Assembly: GCA_937888905.1 (NCBI GenBank)
Contig: CALATA010000022.1
Coordinates: 62,001 to 126,000, forward strand
DNA from: Terrimonas sp937888905
Lineage (GTDB): Bacteria > Bacteroidota > Bacteroidia > Chitinophagales > Chitinophagaceae
DNA length: 64,000 nt
Direction: 5' to 3'
Positions 8,756 to 17,783 of this stretch are shown piece by piece; the stretch's first letter is position 1; each line of letters begins with the position of its first letter. Under the pieces are notes generated by a model. It was not told where the DNA came from. It was given only the letters and a program-made list of their open reading frames with translations, and did not search any database. The translations under genes were made by a program, and so were the position numbers.

Positions 8756-9577
8756 ATGAAACTGCTTATCGCCTTACTGCTGACATTTGCACTATCAGCC
8801 AATGCCCAAAAGACCGCCTGGAATGAACTTGGATTGAAGGGAAAGGTAAAGTCACTGCAGATAAAACAGACGCACCGTTATAAAAAAAATGGCGTCTTCA
8901 CGCCCTGGGAAAATTCATACGGATATCTCACTAAATTCAATAGTACCGGTTATCGCACGGAGTATAACGAATTTCTCGGTAACGACAGCCTTTCTTACCG
9001 CATCACCTATACCTATACGCCTAAAGAGAAAAAAGCAGATTTGACCTATTTCAGTAAAGAACTGAAACCTACTATTAAGAAAAAATACCTCTACGACGAC
9101 AAAGGCCGCCACATCGATCAACTCGAATACACGATGGAAGGCGAGCTCGATCGTCGTTATACCTACAAATACGATGATCGCGGTAACCTGATTGAAATCA
9201 GCGGCTACAAAAAAGACGGAACCCTTTCCAGCAAAACCACTTACACATACGATAGCAAAAACAACAAGACGGATTACCTCATGGAAACGCCAGGCTATGC
9301 AAACAGCTACAGAAAATTTGTTTACGATGAAAAAGGAAACCCGGTAGAAGAGACCTGGTTAAATGGCCGAAAAGAGGTGGATTTTAAGTTTGTCAGATTG
9401 TTCGACGCCAAAGGCAACAAAATCCAGGAAACCAATTATAAACAAGGCACAAAGCTGATCGGCACGACCAGGTGGATTTATGAATACGACGCTAAAGGAA
9501 ACTGGACGAAGAAAACGGATGTTACCGAAGACGGCGTGGATTTTCATACAGAAACCCGCACCATCATTTATTATTAA
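8756..9577 (+). CDS. Secreted RHS/YD-repeat-like protein
   Basis: The start was placed at MKLLIALLLTFALSANAQ, a clear signal peptide; the frame extends nine codons upstream without signal character. The mature protein has repeated Y-Y-D-x-x-G-N/R motifs: YLYDDKGRH, YKYDDRGNL, YTYDSKNNK, FVYDEKGNP, LFDAKGNK and YEYDAKGNW, spaced about 25 residues apart. This is the YD/RHS repeat pattern that builds beta-sheet shells. At 273 residues it lacks the large core and toxin tip of RHS proteins, so a small cell-surface or periplasmic role is more likely than toxin delivery. Confidence 0.82.
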   Translation: MKLLIALLLTFALSANAQKTAWNELGLKGKVKSLQIKQTHRYKKNGVFTPWENSYGYLTKFNSTGYRTEYNEFLGNDSLSYRITYTYTPKEKKADLTYFSKELKPTIKKKYLYDDKGRHIDQLEYTMEGELDRRYTYKYDDRGNLIEISGYKKDGTLSSKTTYTYDSKNNKTDYLMETPGYANSYRKFVYDEKGNPVEETWLNGRKEVDFKFVRLFDAKGNKIQETNYKQGTKLIGTTRWIYEYDAKGNWTKKTDVTEDGVDFHTETRTIIYY

Positions 9578-9578
9578 G

Positions 9579-10352
9579 CTATTTCCCTTTCAACTCAATC
9601 CATACCGGCGCGTGATCACTCGTCTTTTCCCAACCACGCACCTGCTTGTCCACTTCGGCCCGCTTCAGCAGTTTTACGCAATGCGGGCTTAACAAAAAGT
9701 GATCGATCCTTAATCCCGCATTACGCGCATAAGCATTGCGGAAGTAATCCCAGAACGTGTAGATCGTTTCATCCGGATGCAGGTGACGTATGGCGTCGGT
9801 CCAACCCTGGTCCACCAATTTTTTAAATGCCGCACGCACTTCTTTCCGGAACAAGGCATCATTGATCCAACGCTCGGGTTTGTACACATCCAGTTCGGTA
9901 GGCATCACATTGTAATCGCCGATCAATATCACCGGTTCATCCAATTTCAATAAACTCTTTGCGTGACGGCTCAGTCGCTTGAACCATTTCAATTTATAAT
10001 CAAACTTCGGCCCCGGATAAGGATTGCCATTCGGCAGATAAAGACAGCCAATGATCAATCCGTTGATCAATGCCTCGATGTAGCGGCTTTGGATGTCGTC
10101 TTTGTCACCGGCCAGCCCGCGGCGTCGTTCTTCTATTTTATATTTTGAAAGAATGGCCACGCCGTTCCAGCTTTTCTGCCCGTGCCAGATAGCATGATAG
10201 CCGGCTTTGTTGATGGATTCCAATGGAAATTTTTCATCCGGCGCTTTTAACTCCTGCAGACACACGATGTCCGGCGAAGCAGTTTTCAGCCATTTCAACA
10301 GGACCGGCAATCTCCCGTTCACTCCGTTTACATTGTAAGTGGCAATTTTCAT
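9579..10352 (-). CDS. xth: Exodeoxyribonuclease III
   Basis: The start at MKIATYNVNGVNGRL matches the family; the longer frame adds 16 unrelated residues. Hallmarks of the exonuclease/endonuclease/phosphatase fold are present: LQELK (metal-binding Glu), NGVAILSK, GDYNVMPTELD, the RIDHFLLS segment and the final SDHAPV (Asp-His pair). At 257 residues it is full length. It removes 3' blocking groups and cleaves AP sites in base excision repair. It converges on the RHS-like gene with only one base between the stops. Confidence 0.93.
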   Translation of the reverse strand: MKIATYNVNGVNGRLPVLLKWLKTASPDIVCLQELKAPDEKFPLESINKAGYHAIWHGQKSWNGVAILSKYKIEERRRGLAGDKDDIQSRYIEALINGLIIGCLYLPNGNPYPGPKFDYKLKWFKRLSRHAKSLLKLDEPVILIGDYNVMPTELDVYKPERWINDALFRKEVRAAFKKLVDQGWTDAIRHLHPDETIYTFWDYFRNAYARNAGLRIDHFLLSPHCVKLLKRAEVDKQVRGWEKTSDHAPVWIELKGK

Positions 10353-10427
10353 ATAATAAAATGCATTAAATACTGTACCGCTTTTAAAAAATGGTGGCAT
10401 ATCCTTTGACCCTTATACAATATAGTT

Positions 10428-11183
10428 ATGGCAAAAGGAAAAATATGGCTTGGGATCAGCAATGGACAGATGCCGGGAAACAAATCCACCTTCCCACCGG
10501 ATTATCAATCGAAAAGCCGGTTGCATTATTATGCGAGCCTCTTCAACACCATAGAGGTCAACAGTTCCTTTTATAAAATTCCGCTTCGTAAAACCTGTGA
10601 GAAATGGGCGGCTGATGTGCCCGATGATTTCCGTTTCACCCTGAAACTGAATCGCGATGTTACCCACGCCAAAGAATTGAAATATGATGAATCCATTATA
10701 GAAAAGTTCATGGAAGCCGCCGATGGCATCGGGAAAAAGAAAGGCTGCCTGCTGATACAGTTTCCCGGAAAGATTACAGTGGAATATTTTAGCCAGGTGG
10801 AGCAAATTCTCACACAAGTAAAAACCCTTGACCCATCGGAAGAATGGAAGATAGCCGTCGAGTTCCGGCACCAAAGCTGGTATATCCGCGAATCGACCGA
10901 ACTGGTGGACGAGTTTAATGCGGCAATGGTGCTGCACGATCTGCCCAGGGGAAATATCGAAACCATTGCCGATCACGCAGCTTTTGCCTTTATCCGCTTT
11001 CATGGTCCGGAGCAGGGATACCGCGGTTCTTACAACAAAAATTTATTGGAGCAAAAAGCAATCTTCATGCTGCAGCAATCACAGGAAGGAAAAGAAGTAT
11101 ACGCTTATTTCAATAACACAGCGGGTGGCGCTTTTGAAAATGCCAGCTATCTGCTACAAAAGATTGGCGGCCGGGAGGATTGA
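10428..11183 (+). CDS. DUF72 (YecE-like) protein
   Basis: 251 residues covering the whole DUF72 domain: WLGISNGQM near the N-terminus, YASLFNTIEVNSSFYKIP, then FRFTLKLNRDVTH and the C-terminal AFIRFHGPEQGYRGSY and YAYFNNTAGG. The family adopts a TIM-barrel fold and is of uncertain biochemical role. ATG 10428 is the only sensible start. It is divergent from exonuclease III, with 75 bases between. Confidence 0.92.
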   Translation: MAKGKIWLGISNGQMPGNKSTFPPDYQSKSRLHYYASLFNTIEVNSSFYKIPLRKTCEKWAADVPDDFRFTLKLNRDVTHAKELKYDESIIEKFMEAADGIGKKKGCLLIQFPGKITVEYFSQVEQILTQVKTLDPSEEWKIAVEFRHQSWYIRESTELVDEFNAAMVLHDLPRGNIETIADHAAFAFIRFHGPEQGYRGSYNKNLLEQKAIFMLQQSQEGKEVYAYFNNTAGGAFENASYLLQKIGGRED

Positions 11184-11210
11184 TGGCATACTTTTTTCGG
11201 CAGTGAAAGC

Positions 11211-12116
11211 ATGCAAAAACTTACATCCCGGACCCTCGCCTTCCTTGCCGGTTGTTTATTTGTTTCCTTACTGGCATTCAGGGACGACAAGAGCGTTACC
11301 ACTCCGCCAAAAGACAACGCTGCAACAACCTCCGTGCAGCCCGAGATACCCGAAAGAATGGATTTTGCCGGGGAACCCGTACCGCTCGAACGGTGGGATG
11401 TGAGGGAGCGTCTTGACCGGGAGCTGCTGTTTAATTTTTATAACAAGCCACACATTCTCTATATCATTAAACTTTCGAACCGTTATTTCCCTCTCATAGA
11501 GGAAAGGCTGAAGGCGAACGGTGTGCCCGACGATTTCAAATATCTCTGCGTGGCGGAAAGCGCGCTGATCGACAATGCTATTTCAAAAGCAGGCGCAGTA
11601 GGCTTCTGGCAGTTCATGCCTGCCACGGCTCCGTCTTACAATTTATCCGTTAATCAACAGGTCGATCATCGCTATGACCTCCGGAGATCCACCGACGCCG
11701 CGTGTGTTTATTTCAAACAAGCCTACGCCAAATTCGGCAGTTGGACCGCGGCCGCCGCCTCTTACAATTGTGGTATGGGCGGCTACAATGGCAATGCGAC
11801 TTTTCAGCAAACCAAACATTATTATGACCTGCAACTGCCGGAACAAACTAGCCGTTACATGTTCCGCATTTTAACGTTCAAGCATTTGCTCTCCAATGCT
11901 GAAGCATTGGGCTTCAACTTATCAAAGGAAGACCTTTACGAACCCGTTCCTTCGCGCGAAGTAACGGTGACGAAGTCCGTTCCCGATCTGGCCGCTTTTG
12001 CCATCTCGGAAGGCACCACCTATAAAACCTTACGCCTGATGAATCCCTGGATCCGCGGCCGTTCGCTGCCAGTAGCAGCGGGAAGCACCATAACGTTGAA
12101 GCTGCCCGTGAAGTAG
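11211..12116 (+). CDS. Lytic murein transglycosylase (SLT domain)
   Basis: 301 residues with an N-terminal hydrophobic anchor or signal (RTLAFLAGCLFVSLLAF). The SLT domain occupies about residues 85-220. The catalytic Glu is in CVAESALIDNAISKAGAVGFWQFMP, recognisable from ES..A.S..GA.G.WQ, and ASYNCGMGG follows. After it comes a LysM-like segment (EGTTYKTLRLMNPWIR) that ends the protein. It is MltD-like but shorter and should cleave peptidoglycan glycan strands in the periplasm. It starts 28 bases after the DUF72 gene and may be co-transcribed with it. Confidence 0.9.
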   Translation: MQKLTSRTLAFLAGCLFVSLLAFRDDKSVTTPPKDNAATTSVQPEIPERMDFAGEPVPLERWDVRERLDRELLFNFYNKPHILYIIKLSNRYFPLIEERLKANGVPDDFKYLCVAESALIDNAISKAGAVGFWQFMPATAPSYNLSVNQQVDHRYDLRRSTDAACVYFKQAYAKFGSWTAAAASYNCGMGGYNGNATFQQTKHYYDLQLPEQTSRYMFRILTFKHLLSNAEALGFNLSKEDLYEPVPSREVTVTKSVPDLAAFAISEGTTYKTLRLMNPWIRGRSLPVAAGSTITLKLPVK

Positions 12117-12199
12117 CTATATAGAAAGCGTTTTACCGTCTACGGAAAACGTTGCCAGCACTGGTTATTATCTTATTTTCCCGGACAAAATATAATCAT

Positions 12200-12529
12200 A
12201 TGAAAATAACTGGTCTGCTAATCATGCTGTTGACTTTTTCAACGTCGAATGCACACGACAGGGCTTCCCTGACTCCGGCCATTCTTGCCAGTGAGGCAAA
12301 ATTTATTTATGCCGAACTTGTCTTTCAACGAAACTATGGCGAAAACAAACTCTGGGTCAGCAGTAATAATGTATCCGAGCAAACGAAGCAGTTGATCGCG
12401 AAGAAAAAATATGCCGACGAAGGACTGGAGATACTGGGCCAGGAAGATTGGGAGCTCACCACGGCCGTTACCCGCGAGTTCAACGGGGGATTCGAGATCT
12501 ATTATTATCTGAAGAAAAAGGTGGGATAA
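12200..12529 (+). CDS. Small exported protein of unknown function
   Basis: The start at MKITGLLIMLLTFSTSNAH gives a plausible signal peptide; a longer frame from 12152 lacks one. The mature part (about 91 residues) has no motif I recognise; it ends in a Tyr/Lys-rich segment (EIYYYLKKKVG). It converges on the gene at 12534 with four bases between stops. Function unknown. Confidence 0.6.
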   Translation: MKITGLLIMLLTFSTSNAHDRASLTPAILASEAKFIYAELVFQRNYGENKLWVSSNNVSEQTKQLIAKKKYADEGLEILGQEDWELTTAVTREFNGGFEIYYYLKKKVG

Positions 12530-12533
12530 TGTC

Positions 12534-13040
12534 TCACTCACATACCACTCCGGCAAAAGCTTTCGTTTCATAAGCTTTCAGGTAGCCATATGCATGTTTT
12601 AGTGCTTCGGAAATTTTACTGCTGTTTTCAGTATTGATTTTTTTACCTTCCATAAAGCGAAGCGATTGGTCGTCCTTGAAATAATAACGGTACTCGCTTC
12701 TGGTTGCGGCACCTTCTGCCGGACCGCCCACCAGTGACTCCAGGACAAAAACAGGTTTTCCTCCCTGGTAATAATATTCCGTTTTCCAACTACCATCGCC
12801 GATGCTGCCCGACTCCACGATCTTTACGATCTCATTTTTATTACGGTAGTAAGTCACCACACCTTCTTCCACGCAGCCGTCTGCTTCATAAGTAAATTTT
12901 TCCGGTTGCAGCTTCAGCGAGTTTATCTGCGCATACGCTTGCCGGATGGACGCGATGTTTTTTTCAGTAGTTGATTGGGCGTTGGATTGAAAACAGAATA
13001 ACGTAAAGGCAATAGACAAAAGCAGGGAATGGGGTTTCAT
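12534..13040 (-). CDS. Exported protein of unknown function
   Basis: 168 residues with signal peptide MKPHSLLLSIAFTLFCFQSNAQS. The mature region contains alternating charged and aromatic strands (VVTYYRNKNEIVKI, WKTEYYYQGG, SEYRYYFKDD), which suggests a small beta-rich periplasmic protein. No family is recognised. Confidence 0.7.
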   Translation of the reverse strand: MKPHSLLLSIAFTLFCFQSNAQSTTEKNIASIRQAYAQINSLKLQPEKFTYEADGCVEEGVVTYYRNKNEIVKIVESGSIGDGSWKTEYYYQGGKPVFVLESLVGGPAEGAATRSEYRYYFKDDQSLRFMEGKKINTENSSKISEALKHAYGYLKAYETKAFAGVVCE

Positions 13041-13168
13041 GATTTCGTTTTTAAGAGCATTTGCTTAAAGCCAAACAAAAACAATTCCAGTTTTATTCAT
13101 TTGGTAAGATCAGGCACAGCAATTGCAAAGGGGACACAAACTAAATCAACTACCTGAAATTTTCGTTT

Positions 13169-13951
13169 ATGAAAAAGAATTTTATTTTTCTTTCGTTTGC
13201 CGCACTGTTGCTGTCATCCGCTGCTTCTGCTCAAATCAAACTCAACTCCAAAGGTGTAGGTGCCGTAGGTAAAGGTGTACAGGCCGCTACGTTCTCCGAT
13301 GCCGATGCCGCCAGGCTCGCCGGAGAAGCGATCGCTTACATGGACTCACATAATCCGGTTGCTGCCGCTGACGATCCTTATGCGATCAGGCTCGAAAAAA
13401 TATTCGGTAAACACAAAGAAGAAGGTGGTCTGAAACTCAATTATAAAGTATACAAGGTAAAAGACATCAATGCTTTTGCCTGCGCAGATGGCAGCGTTCG
13501 CGTATTTTCTTCACTGATGGACATCCTTACCGACGATGAATTACTCGCGGTGATTGGTCATGAGATTGGTCACGTTGCCAACAAAGACACGCGCGATGCC
13601 GTAAGAGATGCTTATAAAAGAGCCGCCATTGCCGATGCGGCCGCTTCTCAATCAGGTACCGCCGCCACGCTGACAGAAAGCCAGCTCGGCGATTTCGCCA
13701 ATGCCCTGCTAGCCAGTAAATACAGCCGCAAACAGGAAACGGAAGCCGATGATTATGCTTACAATTTCATGAAGAAATATAATTATGATGTGAACGCACT
13801 CGCGAGTGTATTCAAAAAATTTGCGGAGATGGAAAAAGCCGCCGGCGCAGAAAGAAGCAAATCTGAAAAAAGGATGAGCTCGCATCCCGACAGCGAAGCC
13901 CGTGCTGAAAGAGCATCAGAAAAAGCTAAAAAAGATGGTCTGGCTAAATAA
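13169..13951 (+). CDS. M48-family metalloprotease
   Basis: 260 residues with signal peptide MKKNFIFLSFAALLLSSAASAQ. The zinc site is complete: HEIGH at residues 131-135 within LLAVIGHEIGHVANKD, and the third ligand Glu in RKQETEADDYA (about residue 192). C-terminal SSHPDSEARAE is also typical of the periplasmic LoiP/YcaL-type M48 group. It lacks the membrane helices of HtpX. Expected role: periplasmic protein quality control. A strong terminator follows. Confidence 0.9.
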   Translation: MKKNFIFLSFAALLLSSAASAQIKLNSKGVGAVGKGVQAATFSDADAARLAGEAIAYMDSHNPVAAADDPYAIRLEKIFGKHKEEGGLKLNYKVYKVKDINAFACADGSVRVFSSLMDILTDDELLAVIGHEIGHVANKDTRDAVRDAYKRAAIADAAASQSGTAATLTESQLGDFANALLASKYSRKQETEADDYAYNFMKKYNYDVNALASVFKKFAEMEKAAGAERSKSEKRMSSHPDSEARAERASEKAKKDGLAK

Positions 13952-13970
13952 AAGTTGACCCGATATAAAT

Positions 13971-14007
13971 AACAAAAGCGGCTACCGGTTGGTAGCCGCT
14001 TTTGTTT
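13971..14007. terminator. Bidirectional terminator
   Basis: A 16-bp perfect stem (AACAAAAGCGGCTACC with its complement, loop GGTT) flanked by A and T runs, between convergent genes. Confidence 0.9.
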
Positions 14008-14019
14008 AAAGGATATTCC

Positions 14020-14856
14020 TTAAATATTCGTAGCCGCAGCCCACTCTTTCAATGCTTCCATGTCCTTCTGCACCAGGTCGATCTTCGCGGCAGAAAACTG
14101 GTAGGCATCCGCGCCGAGGAACAAATGAATTGGTGGTTGTTGCATCTCTGCTGTGCGGATCAACACATCGGCCGCTTTGTCCGGATCACCAGCCTGCTGA
14201 CCATTGTACTGATCAGTATGCGTGCTCTGCACCGCTCTTACTGCCGTATACTCGGGCATTTCATTTTTTGGTGTGCTCAATGACGAAGACGTCAGAAAGT
14301 TGGTGCGGAAATAACCGGGAAATACAACCGTGGCAAACAGACCAAATTCTTTGATCTCATGTGCCAGCGACTCCGTGAAACCATGCACCGCAAATTTTGT
14401 TGCGCAATAAATACCAAACCCGGGGAAGCCACCGGTAAAACCACCAACAGATGCTATATTGAAAATATGCCCGGACCGTTGTTTACGCAGATAAGGCAGC
14501 GCCTTACGGATTACATTCAGCGATCCAAACACGTTCACATCAAAATTGGCTCTTGCCTCGGCATCGGTCAGCTCTTCCAATGCGCCCGCCATTCCATAGC
14601 CAGCATTGTTTACCACCACATCAATGCTGCCGAAATGAGCAACCGTATCGGCAATGCTTTGCTGCACACTGCTTTCATCGAGGAGGTTCACCGGCAAGGC
14701 AAGAAATGAATCTTTATCGGCGTCTACCGCTTTTTCCATTTCCGCTGCTTTGCGGGAAGTGGCCGCTACACGATATCCTTTTGCCAGTAATTTTTTTACC
14801 AATGCCAGTCCCAATCCCTGTGACGCACCGGTTACATACCATACTTTACTTTTCAT
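14020..14856 (-). CDS. Short-chain dehydrogenase/reductase
   Basis: The start at MKSKVWYVTGASQGLG places the nucleotide-binding motif at the family's usual position; a second ATG nine bases upstream is possible. Classical SDR marks are present: TGASQGLG, VVNNAGYG, the catalytic Ser (NIASVGG) and YCATK. The C-terminal part matches the subgroup with NFL..SSL and QYNGQQAGDP. Full length, about 278 residues. It follows the AraC-type regulator on the same strand with about 100 bases between, so that regulator may control it. Confidence 0.9.
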   Translation of the reverse strand: MKSKVWYVTGASQGLGLALVKKLLAKGYRVAATSRKAAEMEKAVDADKDSFLALPVNLLDESSVQQSIADTVAHFGSIDVVVNNAGYGMAGALEELTDAEARANFDVNVFGSLNVIRKALPYLRKQRSGHIFNIASVGGFTGGFPGFGIYCATKFAVHGFTESLAHEIKEFGLFATVVFPGYFRTNFLTSSSLSTPKNEMPEYTAVRAVQSTHTDQYNGQQAGDPDKAADVLIRTAEMQQPPIHLFLGADAYQFSAAKIDLVQKDMEALKEWAAATNI

Positions 14857-14956
14857 AATTGACATTTTCTTCTTGATTAATGATAAAGCAAAGCTATAAC
14901 GGGGAGGCAGGCTCCTGTTAGTACAAAACAAACGGATACTTGTAAAATTCAAACAA

Positions 14957-15865
14957 TCAGGCAGATTCCATCGCGCGGAATGCAGAAGGTGTAGTGCGGA
15001 CGGTCTTTTTAAAGAAATGATTGAAATGGGCAGGCTCTTCAAAGCCCAGGCTGTAACTGATTTCGGAGATATTCCAGTCGGTGTGTTTCAATAATGCACG
15101 GGCTTCGGCGGCCAGGCGCTCCATGATATGTTCGGTTGTCGTTTTGCCCGTGGTGGTTTTGATGGCGCGGTTCAGGTGGTTGACATGCACGGCCAGTTGA
15201 TTCGCAAAATCTTTTGCGCTGCGCAATTTGAATTGTTGCGCCGGTGAGTCTAAAGGGAATTGACGCTCCAGCAATTCGGTGAATACGGCCGTAAGACGCG
15301 AGTTGGCATCGGTATGCTCATACAAACTATTGGACGGTTCCATTTTGAGCGCGTAATGGAGCAACTCGAGCGTGTAATTGCGGATCAGATCATACTTAAA
15401 ACGGTAGTCAGAACCGATTTCGTCCAGCATTTTATTGAAAATAGCACTTACATGGCCGTCTTGCTGTTCATTTAATACAAATGCAGGCTTACCTCCCGGC
15501 TGGTACATCGGCAGGTCATTGAGGTGGCCGCGTATATGTGTGGCAAAAAAATCTTCTTTGAAAATGCAGAAATAACCGGTTGCGGTTTCGCTGATCTGTT
15601 CAAAAGTATAAGGCACTCGCGGATTAAAGAATAAAAGGGAAGATCCGTTTACCTCCAGGCTTTTGTCGGCGTAATGATACAAATGTCTTCCGCGCATCAG
15701 CGTGATTTTGTAAAAATCCCTCCGGCTGTATTGCACGGGTTGCTTGCCGTGACCCACACAATCTTCTGTGCGGAACACATTGAAATGCCCCGGCTCCTGG
15801 TGTCCCTCAGGCACCTGGTTGAGCTTGATTTCATAAAAATCGGTGAGGGTTTCCGTTTTTATCAT
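14957..15865 (-). CDS. AraC-family transcriptional regulator
   Basis: 302 residues: an N-terminal cupin-like sensing region (residues 1-180) and a C-terminal pair of helix-turn-helix units ending ISEISYSLGFEEPAHFNHFFKKTVRTTPSAFR, the AraC signature. The upstream HTH (LAVHVNHLNRAIK) is of the Bacteroidota type. The downstream SDR gene lies on the same strand and is the likely partner. A ligand cannot be read from the sequence. Confidence 0.92.
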   Translation of the reverse strand: MIKTETLTDFYEIKLNQVPEGHQEPGHFNVFRTEDCVGHGKQPVQYSRRDFYKITLMRGRHLYHYADKSLEVNGSSLLFFNPRVPYTFEQISETATGYFCIFKEDFFATHIRGHLNDLPMYQPGGKPAFVLNEQQDGHVSAIFNKMLDEIGSDYRFKYDLIRNYTLELLHYALKMEPSNSLYEHTDANSRLTAVFTELLERQFPLDSPAQQFKLRSAKDFANQLAVHVNHLNRAIKTTTGKTTTEHIMERLAAEARALLKHTDWNISEISYSLGFEEPAHFNHFFKKTVRTTPSAFRAMESA

Positions 15866-15989
15866 GTTGTGAAATTAAAACAATTCAGGGAATACAAACT
15901 AATGACAACCTTCTCTCTTTTTTGTTCACCTAGTGCAACAACGTTGCATTATATAAACATTGCGTAGCTTTACTAAAACAAGATCAGTC

Positions 15990-16595
15990 ATGGAATTCTG
16001 GGAATCAGCGTTCAGGGATAAGCAGGAAATGTGGGGCCCGGAGCCGGCACAAGCCGCGCTCATCGCCAAAGAATATTTTATGGAGCATGGCGTAAAGGAC
16101 GTGTTGATCCCGGGAATCGGGTACGGACGGAATGCGCAGGTTTTTATAAACGCCGGAATGAGTGTAACGGGCATCGAGATCTCCGCAACGGCGATAGCGC
16201 TGGCAAAAAAACATCTCGGAGAAGATAGCAGGATCCATCACGGATCGGTAACCGATATGCCGTTCGACAACAAGGAATATGATGGAATATTTTGTTACGC
16301 TTTAATTCATCTCTTAGATGAACAGGAAAGAAAAAAATTAGTACGCGATTGTTTCAACCAGCTGAAAGAAGGTGGTTGTATGGTATTCACCGCGATTACG
16401 AAAGAGGCGGCGACCTATGGACAGGGAAAATTGATCGGCAAAGACCGTTACGAACAATTCGGCGGCGTGCGTGTATTCTTTTATGATGACGAATCCATTC
16501 AAGAAGAATTCAAAGAAGCCGGATTGATAGAAGTAAACAAGATCACCGAAAATTTTCCTTTCTACCTGGTTAAGGGAAAGAAGCAACCAGGATAA
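15990..16595 (+). CDS. Class I SAM-dependent methyltransferase
   Basis: The start at MEFWESAFRDKQEMWG is preferred to a TTG 30 bases upstream. The fold is seen in VLIPGIGYGRNAQVF (motif I), GIEIS (acidic end of beta-2), GSVTDMPF and the ALIHLL strand. The N-terminal FW...W.P pattern resembles the thiopurine/TehB-like group. Substrate unknown. Its 3' end overlaps the convergent methyltransferase by 26 bases. Confidence 0.85.
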   Translation: MEFWESAFRDKQEMWGPEPAQAALIAKEYFMEHGVKDVLIPGIGYGRNAQVFINAGMSVTGIEISATAIALAKKHLGEDSRIHHGSVTDMPFDNKEYDGIFCYALIHLLDEQERKKLVRDCFNQLKEGGCMVFTAITKEAATYGQGKLIGKDRYEQFGGVRVFFYDDESIQEEFKEAGLIEVNKITENFPFYLVKGKKQPG

Positions 16596-17331
16596 TGCGT
16601 TTGAACGCATACACCATCGGCGCTGACGGGAATTGCCTGGCAATCCTTTGTTTAAACTCTTTTACGAGCGCAGACTTGATTGGCTCGTTTAGTTTCTCCA
16701 TATAAGGCACCAGCGCCGAACCGGAAATGAAATCGTATAAAGTATCGGCAGACTGCGCGATAATCGGATACACTTTCTGATAAACCAACACTTCACTGGC
16801 ACCATTACTGTACAGCAAGGTTGTGTATTCATCGAGCGAAAGAACGGGCGAATGCCGGATATCGTTTTTCAGTACCTCATAATAAGGACTTTCATGCACC
16901 AGTTTATAGAGTAGCTGGTTCAATACATTTTCCTGCTGTGAGGGCATTTGTACGGCTAACTGTCCGCCAGGCCGGAGTTTCGAAATAATCTTGGGAAAAA
17001 GGGAAGGATGATCTTCCACCCACTGAAGTGAAGCGTTGGCGGCAATAACATCCCATTGATCATCGATCATCAATTGCTCTTCCACGGCGCGTTGAACGAA
17101 AGAAATATTTTCCTGTGCCGGCGCTTTCGCCAGCATTTCTGCGGAGCTATCGATGCCCAGCACCTTACTTCCTGCAAATTTATTTGCCAGTATGGCTGTC
17201 AGCTCGCCCGTGCCACAACCCAGATCGACTATGCGCATATGGGGCTTTGCCTTTATATGGCTGATGAGATCGTAGAAAGGCTCATAACGTTTTTCTTTGA
17301 ACTGGTTGTATACTTCGGGGTTCCAGGGCAT
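16570..17331 (-). CDS. Trans-aconitate methyltransferase-like protein
   Basis: 253 residues opening WNPEVYNQFKEKRYEPFYDLI, as in Tam. Motif I is RIVDLGCGTGELT, then GIDSSAEML, and ANASLQWVEDH, the Tam-type catalytic region. E. coli Tam methylates trans-aconitate, but the Bacteroidota homologues are not proven to do so. Convergent overlap of 26 bases with the preceding gene makes both 3' ends constrained. Confidence 0.82.
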   Translation of the reverse strand: MPWNPEVYNQFKEKRYEPFYDLISHIKAKPHMRIVDLGCGTGELTAILANKFAGSKVLGIDSSAEMLAKAPAQENISFVQRAVEEQLMIDDQWDVIAANASLQWVEDHPSLFPKIISKLRPGGQLAVQMPSQQENVLNQLLYKLVHESPYYEVLKNDIRHSPVLSLDEYTTLLYSNGASEVLVYQKVYPIIAQSADTLYDFISGSALVPYMEKLNEPIKSALVKEFKQRIARQFPSAPMVYAFKRIILVASFP

Positions 17332-17354
17332 GTGTAAAGATACAAAAACCCGTG

Positions 17355-17382
17355 CCTATGTTGGTCTCCAGACCAACATAGG
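17355..17382. promoter_or_regulatory. 28-bp palindromic operator candidate
   Basis: Perfect arms CCTATGTTGGTCT and AGACCAACATAGG flank a two-base centre. It lies 23 bases from the divergent methyltransferase start and just upstream of the TACCTTTG box at 17410 that serves the gene at 17429. The form fits a TetR-type dimer site, but no such regulator is next to it. Confidence 0.6.
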
Positions 17383-17409
17383 GAATGTTCTTGAATTTGG
17401 AATTGCACA

Positions 17410-17417
17410 TACCTTTG
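17410..17417 (+). promoter_or_regulatory. -7 promoter box TACCTTTG
   Basis: Exact match to TAnnTTTG, twelve bases before the ATG at 17429. Two TTG triplets lie 11-19 bases upstream, but neither is at the ideal spacing. Confidence 0.5.
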
Positions 17418-17428
17418 AAGAAAACTAC

Positions 17429-17782
17429 ATGCCTTCTCCATACGAACAATTAATCCGCAAGGCTTACGCCGCCTTCAACGCAAGAGACATCGATACGGCC
17501 TTGTCAACGATGCATGAAAATATTCAATGGCCCAAAGCTTTCGAAGGAGGTTATGTCACCGGCAAGGAAGCAATACGGGAATACTGGACACGGCAATGGA
17601 ACGAAATAAATCCAAATGTCGAACCCGCTGGATTTAAGGCAAGAAAAGATGGCTCATTAGAAATTTTGGTGCATCAAAAAGTAAAGGACCTGGAAGGGCA
17701 TATTCTTTTCGATGGCGTGGTGAAGCATATTTATTCGCTGGAAGACGGACTGTTGAGAAGAATGGATATAGAGCCGGAATGA
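17429..17782 (+). CDS. SnoaL-like/NTF2-fold protein
   Basis: The start at MPSPYEQLIRKAYAAFNARD matches the NTF2-like fold. The frame runs upstream through the operator and promoter, so the longer start is rejected. It is about 117 residues, with WPKAFEGGYVTGKEAIREYWTRQW and a C-terminal beta-sheet ending FDGVVKHIYSLEDG. Such proteins act as small hydrolases, isomerases or binding proteins; none is indicated. Convergent with the Fic-like gene, one base between stops. Confidence 0.82.
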   Translation: MPSPYEQLIRKAYAAFNARDIDTALSTMHENIQWPKAFEGGYVTGKEAIREYWTRQWNEINPNVEPAGFKARKDGSLEILVHQKVKDLEGHILFDGVVKHIYSLEDGLLRRMDIEPE

Positions 17783-17783
17783 G

